64,000 nucleotides of DNA from Microbacterium stercoris (GTDB lineage: Bacteria; Actinomycetota; Actinomycetes; Actinomycetales; Microbacteriaceae): assembly GCF_017592545.1 (NCBI RefSeq), contig NZ_JAGFOA010000008.1, positions 132,867 to 196,866 of the forward strand. Reading direction: 5' to 3'. A program made the position numbers and the translations under genes. The notes beneath the pieces are model-generated. The model made no database searches and was not told where the DNA came from. It saw nothing but the letters and a program-made list of their open reading frames with translations. Shown here in pieces: positions 25,993 to 34,983 of the stretch (the first letter of the stretch is position 1; each line of letters begins with the position of its first letter).

Positions 25993-27630
25993 GTGCTCTC
26001 ATTCACGTTCCGTGAACCGACGGCCCGGCGCCGCGGCATCGCGGTGGCGGCCACGGTCGCCCTCTCATCGCTCGCCCTCACGGCCTGCACCGGCGGCGGA
26101 TCCGGCGAGGGCGGTGGCGGGGAGGCGGGAGCGCTGCAGGTGCTCGTCATCAAGCACCCGCTGACGCAGGACATGGCCAAGATGCAGTGGGCCAAGGATC
26201 TCGAGGAGGAGATCGGCGTGCCCATCGAGTGGCAGGAGGTGTCGGCCGACTGGGACCAGAAGAAGTCGACGATCCTCGCCTCCGGCGACATCCCCGACCT
26301 CATCGTCGGCACCAACGCGATCACCGACTCCGACCTCGCCACCTACGGGTCGCTGTTCGAGGACCTCGCCCCCCACCTCGACGACGACGCCCTCCCCAAC
26401 GTGGCGGGCATGTTCGAGGCCCAGCCTCTGCTGAAGCAGATGGCGACGCAGGCCGACGGCCAGATCTACAGCGTGCCCGGCTACAAGCGGTTCTGGCCCG
26501 AGACGGTGACGCACCAGTACATCAACCAGCAGTGGCTCGACAATCTCGGCCTCGCGGTGCCCACCACCTGGGACGAGCTGTTCGACGTGCTCGTCGCCTT
26601 CAAGGAGGAGGACGCGAACGGCGACGGAGACCCGAACGACGAGATCCCGTGGGACTGGAGCCCCGTCGGCACGGGCGGCTTCGGCTACTTCCAGCCCACG
26701 GTCATGCTCGGCAGCCTCGGCCTGCCGATCGCCAGCGGCGGAGGCGCGGGCTACTTCCTGGAGGACGGCACGGTCGGCAACTTCCTCGTCGACGACCGCT
26801 ACCGCGAGCTCATGGAGTTCCTGCACAAGGCCTACGCCGCGGGGCTGATCTCCGAGGAGGTCATGACCCACGACTACTCCGCCTACCAGTCCACCGCCCG
26901 CGGTGAGGGCGACACCGCCAAGGTCGGCTTCAGCTGGGGATGGACCGCATCCGACCGCTTCGGCGCACAGCTCGCGCCGCAGTACACCGCCACCGCGCCG
27001 CTGCAGGCGGAGGCCGGCCAGAGCGAGCCCGTCGCCTGGAGCTACGACGGCTACGGCGAGAACTTCCCCGCCAACCAGATCGCGATGTCGGCTCGCTCCG
27101 ACAACAAGGAGGCCGCGCTCGCCGCGATCGACGCGTTCTACGACCAGGACATGTCGATCCAGGTGCTGTTCGGCGACATCGGCCCGAACATCGAGAAGGT
27201 CGATGACTCGACCTACACGGTGCTGCCGCCGGCCGACGGCACCAGCGACCCGTCGACGTGGAAGTGGACCTCGTCGCTCGCGGACAACGGACCCATGTGG
27301 ATCCGGGACGACATCGAGGTCGAGCTGCCGACCGACCTGCAGGAGGCGCGCGATCAGGCCGTCCCGCTCGCGGACGCGATCGCGAACATCGACCTGGAGG
27401 AGGACGTCTATCCGTTCCAGTTCATCAAGATGAGCGCCGAGGACCTCAACACGATCTCGCTGAACAACACGACGATCCTCAACCTCACGCAGACGAAGTT
27501 CGCCGAGTGGCTGACCCAGGGCGGCATCGAGGAGCAGTGGGACGACTACGTCGCCCAGGTCGAGGGCGCGGGTCTCACGCAGAACGTCGAGATCCACCAG
27601 AAGTACTACGACGAGTTCGCCGCCGGATGA
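25993..27630 (+). CDS. Extracellular solute-binding lipoprotein of an LplABC-type sugar importer
   Basis: A 545-aa substrate-binding protein with a lipoprotein signal: basic start, ALSSLALTAC lipobox (Cys at about residue 32) and a Gly/Ser linker. Mature regions such as DLIVGTNAITDSDLAT and FEDLAPHLDDDALPN, WKWTSSLADNGPMWIRDD are typical of the long LipO/YtcQ-like family that binds oligosaccharides. GTG 25993 follows GAGGAGGATTCA. It is the first gene of a three-gene importer with a YesL-like protein after it. Ligand probably a plant- or arabinan-derived oligosaccharide, by context with GH127; no ATPase gene is in the cluster. Confidence 0.9.
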   Translation: MLSFTFREPTARRRGIAVAATVALSSLALTACTGGGSGEGGGGEAGALQVLVIKHPLTQDMAKMQWAKDLEEEIGVPIEWQEVSADWDQKKSTILASGDIPDLIVGTNAITDSDLATYGSLFEDLAPHLDDDALPNVAGMFEAQPLLKQMATQADGQIYSVPGYKRFWPETVTHQYINQQWLDNLGLAVPTTWDELFDVLVAFKEEDANGDGDPNDEIPWDWSPVGTGGFGYFQPTVMLGSLGLPIASGGGAGYFLEDGTVGNFLVDDRYRELMEFLHKAYAAGLISEEVMTHDYSAYQSTARGEGDTAKVGFSWGWTASDRFGAQLAPQYTATAPLQAEAGQSEPVAWSYDGYGENFPANQIAMSARSDNKEAALAAIDAFYDQDMSIQVLFGDIGPNIEKVDDSTYTVLPPADGTSDPSTWKWTSSLADNGPMWIRDDIEVELPTDLQEARDQAVPLADAIANIDLEEDVYPFQFIKMSAEDLNTISLNNTTILNLTQTKFAEWLTQGGIEEQWDDYVAQVEGAGLTQNVEIHQKYYDEFAAG

Positions 27631-28607
27631 CGACGACGCGCCTCGTGACGACCCTGCCGCCGGAAGGCGGCAGGGTCCGTCCCCCGTCCTGGATCCCGCG
27701 GCGCGGCGGCCGCCGGCTCAAGTCCGCTCACGGGTGGCAGCTGTGGGTGATGCTCGCGCCGGCCGTGGCCTTCACGGTGCTGTTCGCCTACGTGCCGATG
27801 TACGGCATCCAGCTCGCCTTCCGCGAGTTCGACTTCGCCAAGGGCATCACCGGCGGCGACTGGGTGGGCCTGAAGTACTTCATCCAGTTCTTCGAGTCGC
27901 CGATGTTCTGGACGCTGATGCGCAACACGGTCGTCATCAGCCTCACGACCCTGGTGGTCGGCTTCATCGCCCCGATCCTGCTCGCCCTGATCGTCAACCA
28001 GGTCGCCCACGCGCGGGCCAAGCGGCTGGTGCAGACGGTCACGTACATGCCGCACTTCATCTCGATCGTTGTGATCGTCGGCATGCTGCAGGTCTTCCTG
28101 TCGCCGTCCACGGGCATCCTGACGCGCCTGTTCGAGCTGTTCGGCGCGACCGACGTCAACGTGCTGGGTGACCCCGGGGCGTTTGTGCCGCTCTACGTGA
28201 TCTCCGACGTCTGGCAGCACTGCGGATGGAACAGCATCATCTACCTCGCCGCCCTCTCGAGCGTCGACCCGCAGCTGTACGAGGCCGCGAAGATCGACGG
28301 CGCGCACCGGTTCCAGGTGATCCGCCACGTCGACATCCCGGCGCTCGTGCCGACGATGGTCGTGCTGCTGATCCTCAACATGGGCGGGGTGCTGGCGACG
28401 GGCTTCGAGAAGATCTACCTGATGCAGAACCCGCTGAATCTGCCGGTCTCCGAGGTCATCGCGACCTACGTCTACAAGATCGGAATCCTCAGCAGTCAGT
28501 TCAGCTACTCGACCGCGATCGGCCTGTTCAACACCGTCATCAACTTCCTGTTCCTGGTCGGCGCGAATCAGATCGCCAAACGCGTCTCGAACACAAGCCT
28601 GTGGTGA
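27627..28607 (+). CDS. ABC sugar transporter permease (LplB-like)
   Basis: A 326-aa inner-membrane permease with six spans, opening VMLAPAVAFTVLFAYVPMYG (about residue 40). The EAA loop EAAKIDGAHRFQVIRHVDIP (about residue 234) couples to the ATPase. LplB/YtcP-type permeases belong to the family that takes up complex oligosaccharides and share a multitask ATPase (MsmK-like). ATG 27627 overlaps the binding-protein stop (ATGA). Confidence 0.92.
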   Translation: MTTTRLVTTLPPEGGRVRPPSWIPRRGGRRLKSAHGWQLWVMLAPAVAFTVLFAYVPMYGIQLAFREFDFAKGITGGDWVGLKYFIQFFESPMFWTLMRNTVVISLTTLVVGFIAPILLALIVNQVAHARAKRLVQTVTYMPHFISIVVIVGMLQVFLSPSTGILTRLFELFGATDVNVLGDPGAFVPLYVISDVWQHCGWNSIIYLAALSSVDPQLYEAAKIDGAHRFQVIRHVDIPALVPTMVVLLILNMGGVLATGFEKIYLMQNPLNLPVSEVIATYVYKIGILSSQFSYSTAIGLFNTVINFLFLVGANQIAKRVSNTSLW

Positions 28608-28612
28608 GCCTC

Positions 28613-29524
28613 ATGTCCCGTCTGTCCCGCCTTCGCCGCCAGCGTCCGATGGACGTCTTCTTCACCGCGATCGTCGTCACCCTGTGCACGCTCGTGGTGG
28701 TCGTCACGGTGTACCCGCTGTTCTTCGTCGTGATCGCATCCATCTCGGATCCGGCCCGCGTCGCCACGGGAGACGTCGTCTTCTTCCCGCGCGACATCAG
28801 CTGGTTCGGCTACGAGCAGATCTTCGCCGACGAGCGCATCTGGGTCGGCTACCGCAACACGCTGCTCTACAGCTTCGTCGGCACCGCGCTGAACCTCGTG
28901 GTCACGATGCCCGCGGCGTACGCGCTCTCGCGCGCGGAGTTCGTCTGGCGTCGCCCGATCATGCTGTTCTTCGCGTTCACGATGTTCTTCTCGGGCGGTC
29001 TCATCCCGACCTACCTGCTCTACAAGGACATCGGGCTGCTCGACAACTGGCTGGTGTTCATCCTCCCGTCGGCGCTGAACGTCTATAACCTGATCATCGC
29101 GAGGGCGTTCTTCGAGACGTCGCTGCCGAACGAGCTGTTCGAGGCCGCGATGATCGACGGCGCTTCGTACTTCCAGTTCTTCCTGCGGATCGCGCTGCCG
29201 CTGTCGAAGGCGATCATCGCGGTCATCGCGCTGTACTACCTCGTGCAGCACTGGAACGACTTCTTCACCGGCCTGATCTTCGTGCGCGACGCCGACAAGC
29301 AGCCACTGCAGATCGTGCTGCGCGACATCCTGCTGTCGAACCAGGCGTTCGCCGGCGGAGCGGGCGGGTCGGGCGGATCCGGGGGCGGCGAGTACGGGCA
29401 GAAGTTCGCGGATCAGATCAAGTACGGCGTGATCGTCGTCTCGACGCTGCCGCTGATCATCCTGTATCCGTTCCTTCAGCGCTACTTCGACAAGGGCGTC
29501 ATGATCGGATCGGTCAAGGGATGA
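28613..29524 (+). CDS. ABC sugar transporter permease (LplC/MalG-like)
   Basis: A 303-aa permease partner with VVTVYPLFFVVIASISDP (about residue 34) and the EAA loop FEAAMIDGASYFQFFLRIAL (about residue 182). Near residue 250 there is a Gly/Ser-rich insert (FAGGAGGSGGSGGGEYGQ), longer than in usual members. The start is ATG 28613; a GTG at 28604 overlapping the upstream stop (GTGA) is a good alternative, three codons longer. Its end overlaps the YesL-like gene. Confidence 0.9.
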   Translation: MSRLSRLRRQRPMDVFFTAIVVTLCTLVVVVTVYPLFFVVIASISDPARVATGDVVFFPRDISWFGYEQIFADERIWVGYRNTLLYSFVGTALNLVVTMPAAYALSRAEFVWRRPIMLFFAFTMFFSGGLIPTYLLYKDIGLLDNWLVFILPSALNVYNLIIARAFFETSLPNELFEAAMIDGASYFQFFLRIALPLSKAIIAVIALYYLVQHWNDFFTGLIFVRDADKQPLQIVLRDILLSNQAFAGGAGGSGGSGGGEYGQKFADQIKYGVIVVSTLPLIILYPFLQRYFDKGVMIGSVKG

Positions 29525-30222
29525 CCGCGCCGACCGTCAGCCGGCAGGAGGATCGATCCGGATCCGGATCCGGATCCGGTTCCGGTTCCGGAGTGGGGCG
29601 TCTGCTCGCGATGCACCTGCGGGTCGCCGAGGTGCTGCTGCGGCTGGTGCAGCTGCACGTGCTGTGGCTGGGGTGGGCGCTGCGCGGCGGCGTGGTGCTC
29701 GGGGTGTTCCCGGCCACGGCGGCCGTGGCCGCGATCGCGCGAGCCGACGCGCGGGGACGCTCGGGGGAGGGGTGGCGCGAGCTGCGGCGGGAGTTCGCCG
29801 GGCACTGGCGGGCGCAGTTCCGTCACGCGAACGCGCTCGGGTGGATCCTCGCGGCGGCGGGCGCGGTGGTGCTGGTCGAGGAGCGCGTGATGCGCGCGGC
29901 CGGTGACGGCGGGCTGGGGGTGTTCGTGGCGGGGGTGCTCTGGATGCTCGGCGCGGCGGTGATCGCGATCGGGGTGCTCGTGTGGCCGCTCGCCGCGCAC
30001 TTCGAGGCCCGCCCGCTCGCCGTGATCCGGGGCGCGGTCGTGCTGATGCTCGGGCGTCCGCTCGCGGCGCTCGCGCCCCTCGGCACGGCCGCCGCGCTCG
30101 CCGCGGCCTACTACCTCGTGCCCGGGCTGATCCCCGCGTTCGGCCTCGCCGCACCCGTCTGGCTGGTCACCACGATGCTCCTGCGCACGGGCGCCCTGCC
30201 GGCGCCGTCCGATCCGGACTGA
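29521..30222 (+). CDS. YesL-like (DUF624) membrane protein
   Basis: A 233-aa protein with a Ser-Gly repeat near the N-terminus (about residues 13-24) and four to five spans (VLWLGWALRGGVVLGVFPAT; LGWILAAAGAVVLVEE; GVFVAGVLWMLGAAVIAIG). YesL/DUF624 proteins are commonly encoded beside LplABC-type importers, as here, but their exact role is unknown. ATG 29521 overlaps the LplC stop (ATGA). The Ser-Gly repeat is coded by a hexanucleotide repeat (29555-29590), so its length can vary without a frameshift. Confidence 0.8.
   Translation: MTAPTVSRQEDRSGSGSGSGSGSGVGRLLAMHLRVAEVLLRLVQLHVLWLGWALRGGVVLGVFPATAAVAAIARADARGRSGEGWRELRREFAGHWRAQFRHANALGWILAAAGAVVLVEERVMRAAGDGGLGVFVAGVLWMLGAAVIAIGVLVWPLAAHFEARPLAVIRGAVVLMLGRPLAALAPLGTAAALAAAYYLVPGLIPAFGLAAPVWLVTTMLLRTGALPAPSDPD
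29555..29590 (+). repeat. Hexanucleotide repeat (GATCCG/GTTCCG, 6 units) coding Ser-Gly
   Basis: Four GATCCG and two GTTCCG units in a row inside the YesL-like gene, coding alternating Ser and Gly. Because each unit is six bases, gain or loss of units changes the linker length but keeps the frame. Confidence 0.9.
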
Positions 30223-30382
30223 GGCGCCGTCATCCGGGCGCAACTCCCAGCAGGTGACGGAATCCCGGATGGCGCGGAAGAAACATGGCGTCATGCGGGT
30301 TCGACGTAGAGGGCGTCCGGTGGTGAGCTTTCTTGTCACGGGTTCACACGCCCGCACCACAGCACCCTCACGAAGGATCCTC

Positions 30383-31198
30383 ATGCGCCTCACCCGAATC
30401 GCCGTCGCCACCTCCGCGGTCGCCCTCCTCGCCCTCGCCGGCTGCTCGTCGCAGCCCGCCGCGAACGACTCGGAGAAGCCCGCGGGCGAGAGCACCGCCG
30501 CCGCGGCCGCGCTCGAGGACGGCAAGCTCGTCGTCGCCACCGAGGGCACCTACGCCCCCTTCAGCTACCACGAGGACGGCGCCGGCGAGCTGACCGGATA
30601 CGACGTCGAGGTCGCCAAGGCCGTCGCCGAGAAGCTCGGTGTCGAGATCGAGTTCCAGGAGACCCAGTGGGACGCGATCTTCGCGGGTCTCGACGCGGGC
30701 CGCTTCGAGACCATCGCCAACCAGGTGACGATCAACGACGAGCGCTCGGCGAAGTACGCGTTCTCCGCCCCCTACACCGTCTCGCCCGGCGTGCTCGTTG
30801 TGCCCGAGGACAACAAGGACATCGCCTCGTTCGACGACCTCGAGGGCAAGAAGACCGCGCAGTCGCTGTCGAGCAACTGGGGCGCGCTGGCCGAGGAGTC
30901 GGGCGCCACGGTCGAGCCCGTCGAGGGCTGGGCGCAGGCCGTCGCCCTCCTCGAGGACGGCCGCATCGACGCCACCATCAACGACAAGCTGACGTTCCTC
31001 GAGTACGCGAAGCAGAACCCCGACTCGGGCCTGAAGATCGCCGCCGAGACCCCCGACGCCGGCGAGCAGGCCTTTGTGTTCACCAAGGACAACGCCGACC
31101 TCGCGGAGGCGATCGACGCCGCGCTCGCCGAGCTGGCCGAGGACGGCACGCTCGCCGAGCTGGGCGACAAGTTCTTCGGCGCCGACGTCTCGAAGTAA
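30383..31198 (+). CDS. Polar amino acid ABC transporter, substrate-binding lipoprotein
   Basis: A 271-aa solute-binding protein with a lipobox ALLALAGCSS (Cys about residue 21). The mature part has VATEGTYAPFSYHEDG (about residue 53) and IANQVTINDERSAKYAFSAP (about 112), and ends GDKFFGADVSK, all typical of cystine, glutamine or general polar amino acid binding proteins. ATG 30383 is preceded by AAGGA; in-frame starts upstream lack a good Shine-Dalgarno and would destroy the signal peptide. It is followed by a perfect inverted repeat before the permease, a common way to keep binding protein in excess. Confidence 0.92.
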   Translation: MRLTRIAVATSAVALLALAGCSSQPAANDSEKPAGESTAAAAALEDGKLVVATEGTYAPFSYHEDGAGELTGYDVEVAKAVAEKLGVEIEFQETQWDAIFAGLDAGRFETIANQVTINDERSAKYAFSAPYTVSPGVLVVPEDNKDIASFDDLEGKKTAQSLSSNWGALAEESGATVEPVEGWAQAVALLEDGRIDATINDKLTFLEYAKQNPDSGLKIAAETPDAGEQAFVFTKDNADLAEAIDAALAELAEDGTLAELGDKFFGADVSK

Positions 31199-31263
31199 TC
31201 GCCACCGGGCCCCGCGGTCGGTTCGCCGCCGCGGGGCCTCCGCCTGTGCGTCGACTAGTCCTC

Positions 31264-31302
31264 CGCGGGATTACTAGTCCAGGCTGGACTAGTAATCCCG
31301 CG
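31264..31302. promoter_or_regulatory. Perfect 18-bp inverted repeat between binding protein and permease
   Basis: CGCGGGATTACTAGTCCA (31264-31281), loop GGC, then its exact reverse complement (31285-31302). A third ACTAGT lies in GACTAGTC (31253-31260). It is 65 bases after the binding-protein stop and 43 before the permease ATG. Hairpins here usually stabilise the upstream part of the mRNA or reduce readthrough. The AT-rich, CTAG-rich arms are unusual for this genome and would equally suit a dimeric DNA-binding protein. No U tract follows. Confidence 0.85.
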
Positions 31303-31345
31303 CGGGACCAGTCAACGCCCGCACGGCAACCACGGAGGGAGCCAG

Positions 31346-32005
31346 ATGGACTGGCAGCTCGTCCTCGACTCACTCGGGCCGCTGCTGTGGGGGGCGCTGG
31401 TGGGCACCATCCCGCTGACGCTGATCTCGTTCGCGGTCGGGCTGATCATCGCGCTCGGCATCGCGCTGCTGCGGATGTCGGCCAACCCCGTGCTGTCGTG
31501 GATCGGGCGCGCGTACGTCTCGGTGATCCGCGGCACGCCGCTGCTGGTGCAGCTGTTCCTCATCTTCTACGGCCTGCCGTCGATGGGCGTGGTGCTCGAC
31601 CCCTGGCCGAGCGCGGTCATCGCCTTCTCGCTGAACGTCGGCGGATACGCGGCCGAGATCATCCGCGCCGCGATCCTCTCCGTCCCCAAGGGGCAGTGGG
31701 AGGCCGGCTACACGATCGGCATGTCCAACGCCACCACGCTGCGCCGGATCATCCTGCCGCAGGCCGCGCGCGTGAGCGTGCCGCCGCTGTCGAACACCTT
31801 CATCTCGCTCGTCAAGGACACCTCGCTCGCCTCCGTGATCCTCGTCACCGAGATGTTCAAGCAGGCGCAGAAGATCGCCGCCGTCACGCTCGAGTTCATG
31901 ACGCTGTACCTCGAGGCCGCGCTGATCTACTGGGCCATCTGCACCGTGCTCGCCGCCGTGCAGGACCGCCTCGAGAAGAGACTGGATCGCTATGTCGCGC
32001 ATTGA
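31346..32005 (+). CDS. Polar amino acid ABC transporter permease
   Basis: A 219-aa membrane permease of the His/Glu/Gln/Arg type: [20 protein letters not shown] (first span, about residue 13), [20 protein letters not shown] (about 55, family signature) and the EAA loop [20 protein letters not shown]. It probably homodimerises. ATG 31346 follows GGAGG at 31334. It overlaps the ATPase gene by 14 bases. Confidence 0.93.
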   Translation: MDWQLVLDSLGPLLWGALVGTIPLTLISFAVGLIIALGIALLRMSANPVLSWIGRAYVSVIRGTPLLVQLFLIFYGLPSMGVVLDPWPSAVIAFSLNVGGYAAEIIRAAILSVPKGQWEAGYTIGMSNATTLRRIILPQAARVSVPPLSNTFISLVKDTSLASVILVTEMFKQAQKIAAVTLEFMTLYLEAALIYWAICTVLAAVQDRLEKRLDRYVAH

Positions 32006-32765
32006 CGGACCCGTGCTCCTGCAGACGAAGGGGCTGTGCAAGTCGTTCGGCGACCACGAGGTGCTCAAGGGCATCGACCTCGAGGTGCGCCGCGGCGAGG
32101 TGGTGGCGCTCATCGGGCCCTCCGGCTCGGGCAAGACCACCGTGCTGCGCTCGCTCAACGGGCTCGAGACGCCGGATCAGGGCACGCTCGCGTTCGACGG
32201 CGGACCTTCCGTCGACTTCGGGCAGGGTCTGCCGAAGCAGCAGCGCTTCGCGATCCGCGATCGGTCGGCCATGGTGTTCCAGCACCACAACCTCTTCCCG
32301 CACCGCACGGTGCTGCAGAACGTCATCGAGGGCCCCGTCACGGTGCAGGGCGTGTCGAAGCCCGAGGCCGTCGCGCACGCCGAGCAGCTGCTCGACCGCG
32401 TGGGCCTCGCCGACAAGCGCGATGCCTACCCGCACGAGCTCTCGGGCGGTCAGCAGCAGCGCGTCGGCATCGTGCGCGCCCTCGCTCTGGCCCCCGACCT
32501 GCTGCTCTTCGACGAGCCGACCTCGGCCCTCGATCCCGAGCTGGTCGGCGAGGTGCTCGTTGTGATGAAGGAGCTCGCCGACGAGGGCTGGACCATGGTC
32601 GTCGTCACCCACGAGCTGCAGTTCGCCCGCGAGGTCGCCGACGAGGTGCTCTTCCTCGACGGGGGAGTGGTGGCCGAGCGCGGCGCTCCCGCACAGCTCT
32701 TCACGGCGCCCCAGAACGAGCGCACGCGCCGCTTCCTCGATCGCATCCTGCGTCCGTTCGACTGA
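31992..32765 (+). CDS. Polar amino acid ABC transporter ATP-binding protein
   Basis: A 257-aa ATPase with Walker [10 protein letters not shown] (about residue 44), signature [11 protein letters not shown] (about 153), Walker [13 protein letters not shown] (about 172) and His loop VVTHELQF. The insertion [19 protein letters not shown] between Walker A and the Q loop is somewhat longer than in standard GlnQ/TcyC proteins. It completes a three-gene importer with the upstream binding protein and permease. Confidence 0.93.
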   Translation: MSRIDGPVLLQTKGLCKSFGDHEVLKGIDLEVRRGEVVALIGPSGSGKTTVLRSLNGLETPDQGTLAFDGGPSVDFGQGLPKQQRFAIRDRSAMVFQHHNLFPHRTVLQNVIEGPVTVQGVSKPEAVAHAEQLLDRVGLADKRDAYPHELSGGQQQRVGIVRALALAPDLLLFDEPTSALDPELVGEVLVVMKELADEGWTMVVVTHELQFAREVADEVLFLDGGVVAERGAPAQLFTAPQNERTRRFLDRILRPFD

Positions 32766-33128
32766 TCCGGCCGACGATCCCGCGCCCGCGCGCCCCCGCC
32801 GGCGCCCCCGCGTGCCGCGTGCGACACGCCCGGGATGCGCGTTTCAAGGAGTTTGGCGAAACCGCGTAACCGATCCGGCCGATCCGCGTCTCTTCCGGTG
32901 AAGACGTCGCCAGACGTGTGAAGCCGGGGGGCTCCCACGTCAGGCTGTGCGGCTCGGAGGCCCGTTCCCGACCGCGCGGGGTCCGGATGCCTCGGGGGAG
33001 GACGTCCGGACCCTGACTCTTCCAACCCGGGCCGGCCCCTGCGTCGTCCTCGTGTCGGTTGTCGCATTCCCCGACACGCCCGGGAGGCGCGCCGCCGCGG
33101 CCGCATCCGGGGTTGACAACCCGGGGGT
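32766..33128. other. Intergenic region before the phn operon
   Basis: About 360 bases without a supported gene. It is GC-rich, with several partial inverted repeats (for example GTCCGGA/TCCGGAC near 32980-33010) and GGGTT-GAC-AACCC (33110-33122) that overlaps a TTGACA hexamer at 33113-33118. I see no clear terminator for the preceding ATPase gene. Confidence 0.4.
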
Positions 33129-33161
33129 GATTCACGCGATGTTCACGCGGCATTCCGTAAC
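33129..33161 (+). promoter_or_regulatory. Candidate PHO box (PhoP binding site) before phnDCE
   Basis: Two adjacent 11-nt units, GATTCACGCGA (33129-33139) and TGTTCACGCGG (33140-33150), share TTCACGCG in exact 11-nt phase; a weaker third unit is CATTCCGTAAC (33151-33161). In actinobacteria PhoP binds 11-nt direct repeats with a GTTCAC core. The site is 75 bases before the phnD start, in the right place to activate this operon in low phosphate. Confidence 0.65.
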
Positions 33162-33235
33162 GAGTACGGCGTTCTCGTAATTGCCGGACACCCTCGCGCA
33201 GTGAACTCTCGGACGACCCCTCCGAAAGGAACACC

Positions 33236-34153
33236 ATGCGCCGCCGTGCACTCCTCCCCGCCGCAGGCCTGCTGGGCCTGTCCGCCGTCCTCGCCCTTGC
33301 CGGCTGCTCCGGCTCCTCCGTCGACGGCGCCGCCGCCGCGGATCAGGACGCGCCGATCACCTTCGCCACCACGCCGCTGGGCGACGACCCCGCCGCCAAC
33401 CCCGTGGTCGCCTTCGCCGACCTCATCGAGGCCGAGACCGGTCGCGAGGTCGAGGTCGTCGACGTGCCCGACTACACCGCGGTGCTCGAGGCGCTGCGCA
33501 ACCACCACGTCGATATCGGGTTCATGAGCGGGTTCCCGTCGGCCCTCGCCGTGAACACCGGCGAGATCGATCCGCTGGTCGCCTGGGCCGGCAAGGACGA
33601 GCCGGTCTCGACCTGCATCGTGAAGCAGGACTCCCCGCTGCAGACGCTCGAGGACATCACCCCTGAGACGGTGGTCGCCTTCGCCGACCCCGCGTCGAGC
33701 TCGGGATACTTCATGCCCGTCAAGATGCTCCACGACGCAGGTCTCGAGAAGGACGCCGACTACACCGCCCTGTTCGCGGGCGACCACGTGATGGGCTTCC
33801 AGGCGCTGAAGCAGGATCAGGCGGATGTCTCGTGCACGTCGACGATGTTCCCGACGATGACCGGCACCGACATGTTCCCCTTCGCGGAGGGCGAGACGCG
33901 ATCGATCGGGCTCAGCGACTCGATGCCGATCTCGGTCACCGTGCTCGCCGATCAGCAGATCGCCGAGGACAAGGCCGAGCTGCTCAAGGACGTGCTGCCG
34001 AAGGTGTTCGTCGAGGAGAACGCCGAGAAGCTCGGCGCGATGTTCGAGGCGATGCAGGGCGGCGAGGCCATCGTCGACCCGAGCCCCGAGCTGTTCACGC
34101 CCTTCGTCGAGATCGCCGCGGTCGCCGACGTGGACATCTCGGACCTCGGCTGA
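33236..34153 (+). CDS. phnD: Phosphonate/phosphite ABC transporter, substrate-binding lipoprotein
   Basis: A 305-aa PhnD-type binding protein: signal with lipobox LALAGCSGS (Cys about residue 23), DAPITFATTPLGDDPAANPV, VVAFADPASSSGYFMPVKML (about 143) typical of PhnD/PtxB, and FMSGFPSALAVN. It captures phosphonates or phosphite outside the membrane. ATG 33236 follows GAAAGGAAC. First gene of phnDCE-tyrosine phosphatase-TetR. Confidence 0.9.
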   Translation: MRRRALLPAAGLLGLSAVLALAGCSGSSVDGAAAADQDAPITFATTPLGDDPAANPVVAFADLIEAETGREVEVVDVPDYTAVLEALRNHHVDIGFMSGFPSALAVNTGEIDPLVAWAGKDEPVSTCIVKQDSPLQTLEDITPETVVAFADPASSSGYFMPVKMLHDAGLEKDADYTALFAGDHVMGFQALKQDQADVSCTSTMFPTMTGTDMFPFAEGETRSIGLSDSMPISVTVLADQQIAEDKAELLKDVLPKVFVEENAEKLGAMFEAMQGGEAIVDPSPELFTPFVEIAAVADVDISDLG

Positions 34154-34983
34154 TGCCCTCCGTCAACCCGCTGACGGAGCCCGCGCCCACCACGGCCGAG
34201 CTGCGTCAGAACCTGCCCCTGGTCACCGTGCGCGACCTCCGTGTCGCGTACGGCGACGGTCCCCTCGTGCTGGACGGTGTGGATCTCGATCTGCATCCGG
34301 GCGAGGTCGTCGCGCTGCTCGGATCCAGCGGATCCGGCAAGTCCACCCTCATGCGCGCGCTCACGGGCTTCGCCCCGGTGACGAGCGGATCCGTGCGCGT
34401 GGCCGGCCACGACGTCGCCAACCTGCAGCGCGGCGAGCTGAGGGACCTGCGCGCGGATGTCGGCCAGGTCTTCCAGCAGTTCAACCTGATCGGGCGGATG
34501 AGCGTGCTCACCAACGTGCTCACGGGGGCGCTGCACGACGCCGGGCCCCTCAACCTCGTGGGCGGCTTCTCCTCGGCGCACCGTCGCCGCGCGCTCGACC
34601 TGCTCGACCGGGTCGGCATCGCGCACAAGGCGAAGGATCCGGCCCGCTCGCTGTCGGGCGGCCAGCAGCAGCGCGTCGCGATCGCCCGGGCGCTGATGCA
34701 GCAGCCGAAGCTGATCCTCGCCGACGAGCCGGTCGCCTCCCTCGACCCGAGGCTCTCGCACACCGTGCTCGAGCTGCTGCAGGGCATCGCCCGCGAGGAC
34801 GGCATCCCCGTGCTCGTCAGCCTGCACGTGCTGCCGCTGGCGCTCGCCCACTCGGATCGCATCGTGGGCCTGCGCCACGGCGAGGTCGTGGTGTCGGGCC
34901 GCACGGCCGCCCTCGATGCCACGGCGCTCGCCCCGATCTACGCCCACGACGAGGAGCCCCGCGATGTCGACGACCGCGCCTGA
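34153..34983 (+). CDS. phnC: Phosphonate/phosphite ABC transporter ATP-binding protein
   Basis: A 276-aa ATPase: Walker A GSSGSGKST (about residue 55), signature [11 protein letters not shown] (about 165), Walker B LILADEPVASLD (about 187), and GQVFQQFNLIGRMSVLTNVL around the Q loop, typical for PhnC. ATG 34153 shares a base with the phnD stop (TGATG). Confidence 0.92.
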   Translation: MPSVNPLTEPAPTTAELRQNLPLVTVRDLRVAYGDGPLVLDGVDLDLHPGEVVALLGSSGSGKSTLMRALTGFAPVTSGSVRVAGHDVANLQRGELRDLRADVGQVFQQFNLIGRMSVLTNVLTGALHDAGPLNLVGGFSSAHRRRALDLLDRVGIAHKAKDPARSLSGGQQQRVAIARALMQQPKLILADEPVASLDPRLSHTVLELLQGIAREDGIPVLVSLHVLPLALAHSDRIVGLRHGEVVVSGRTAALDATALAPIYAHDEEPRDVDDRA

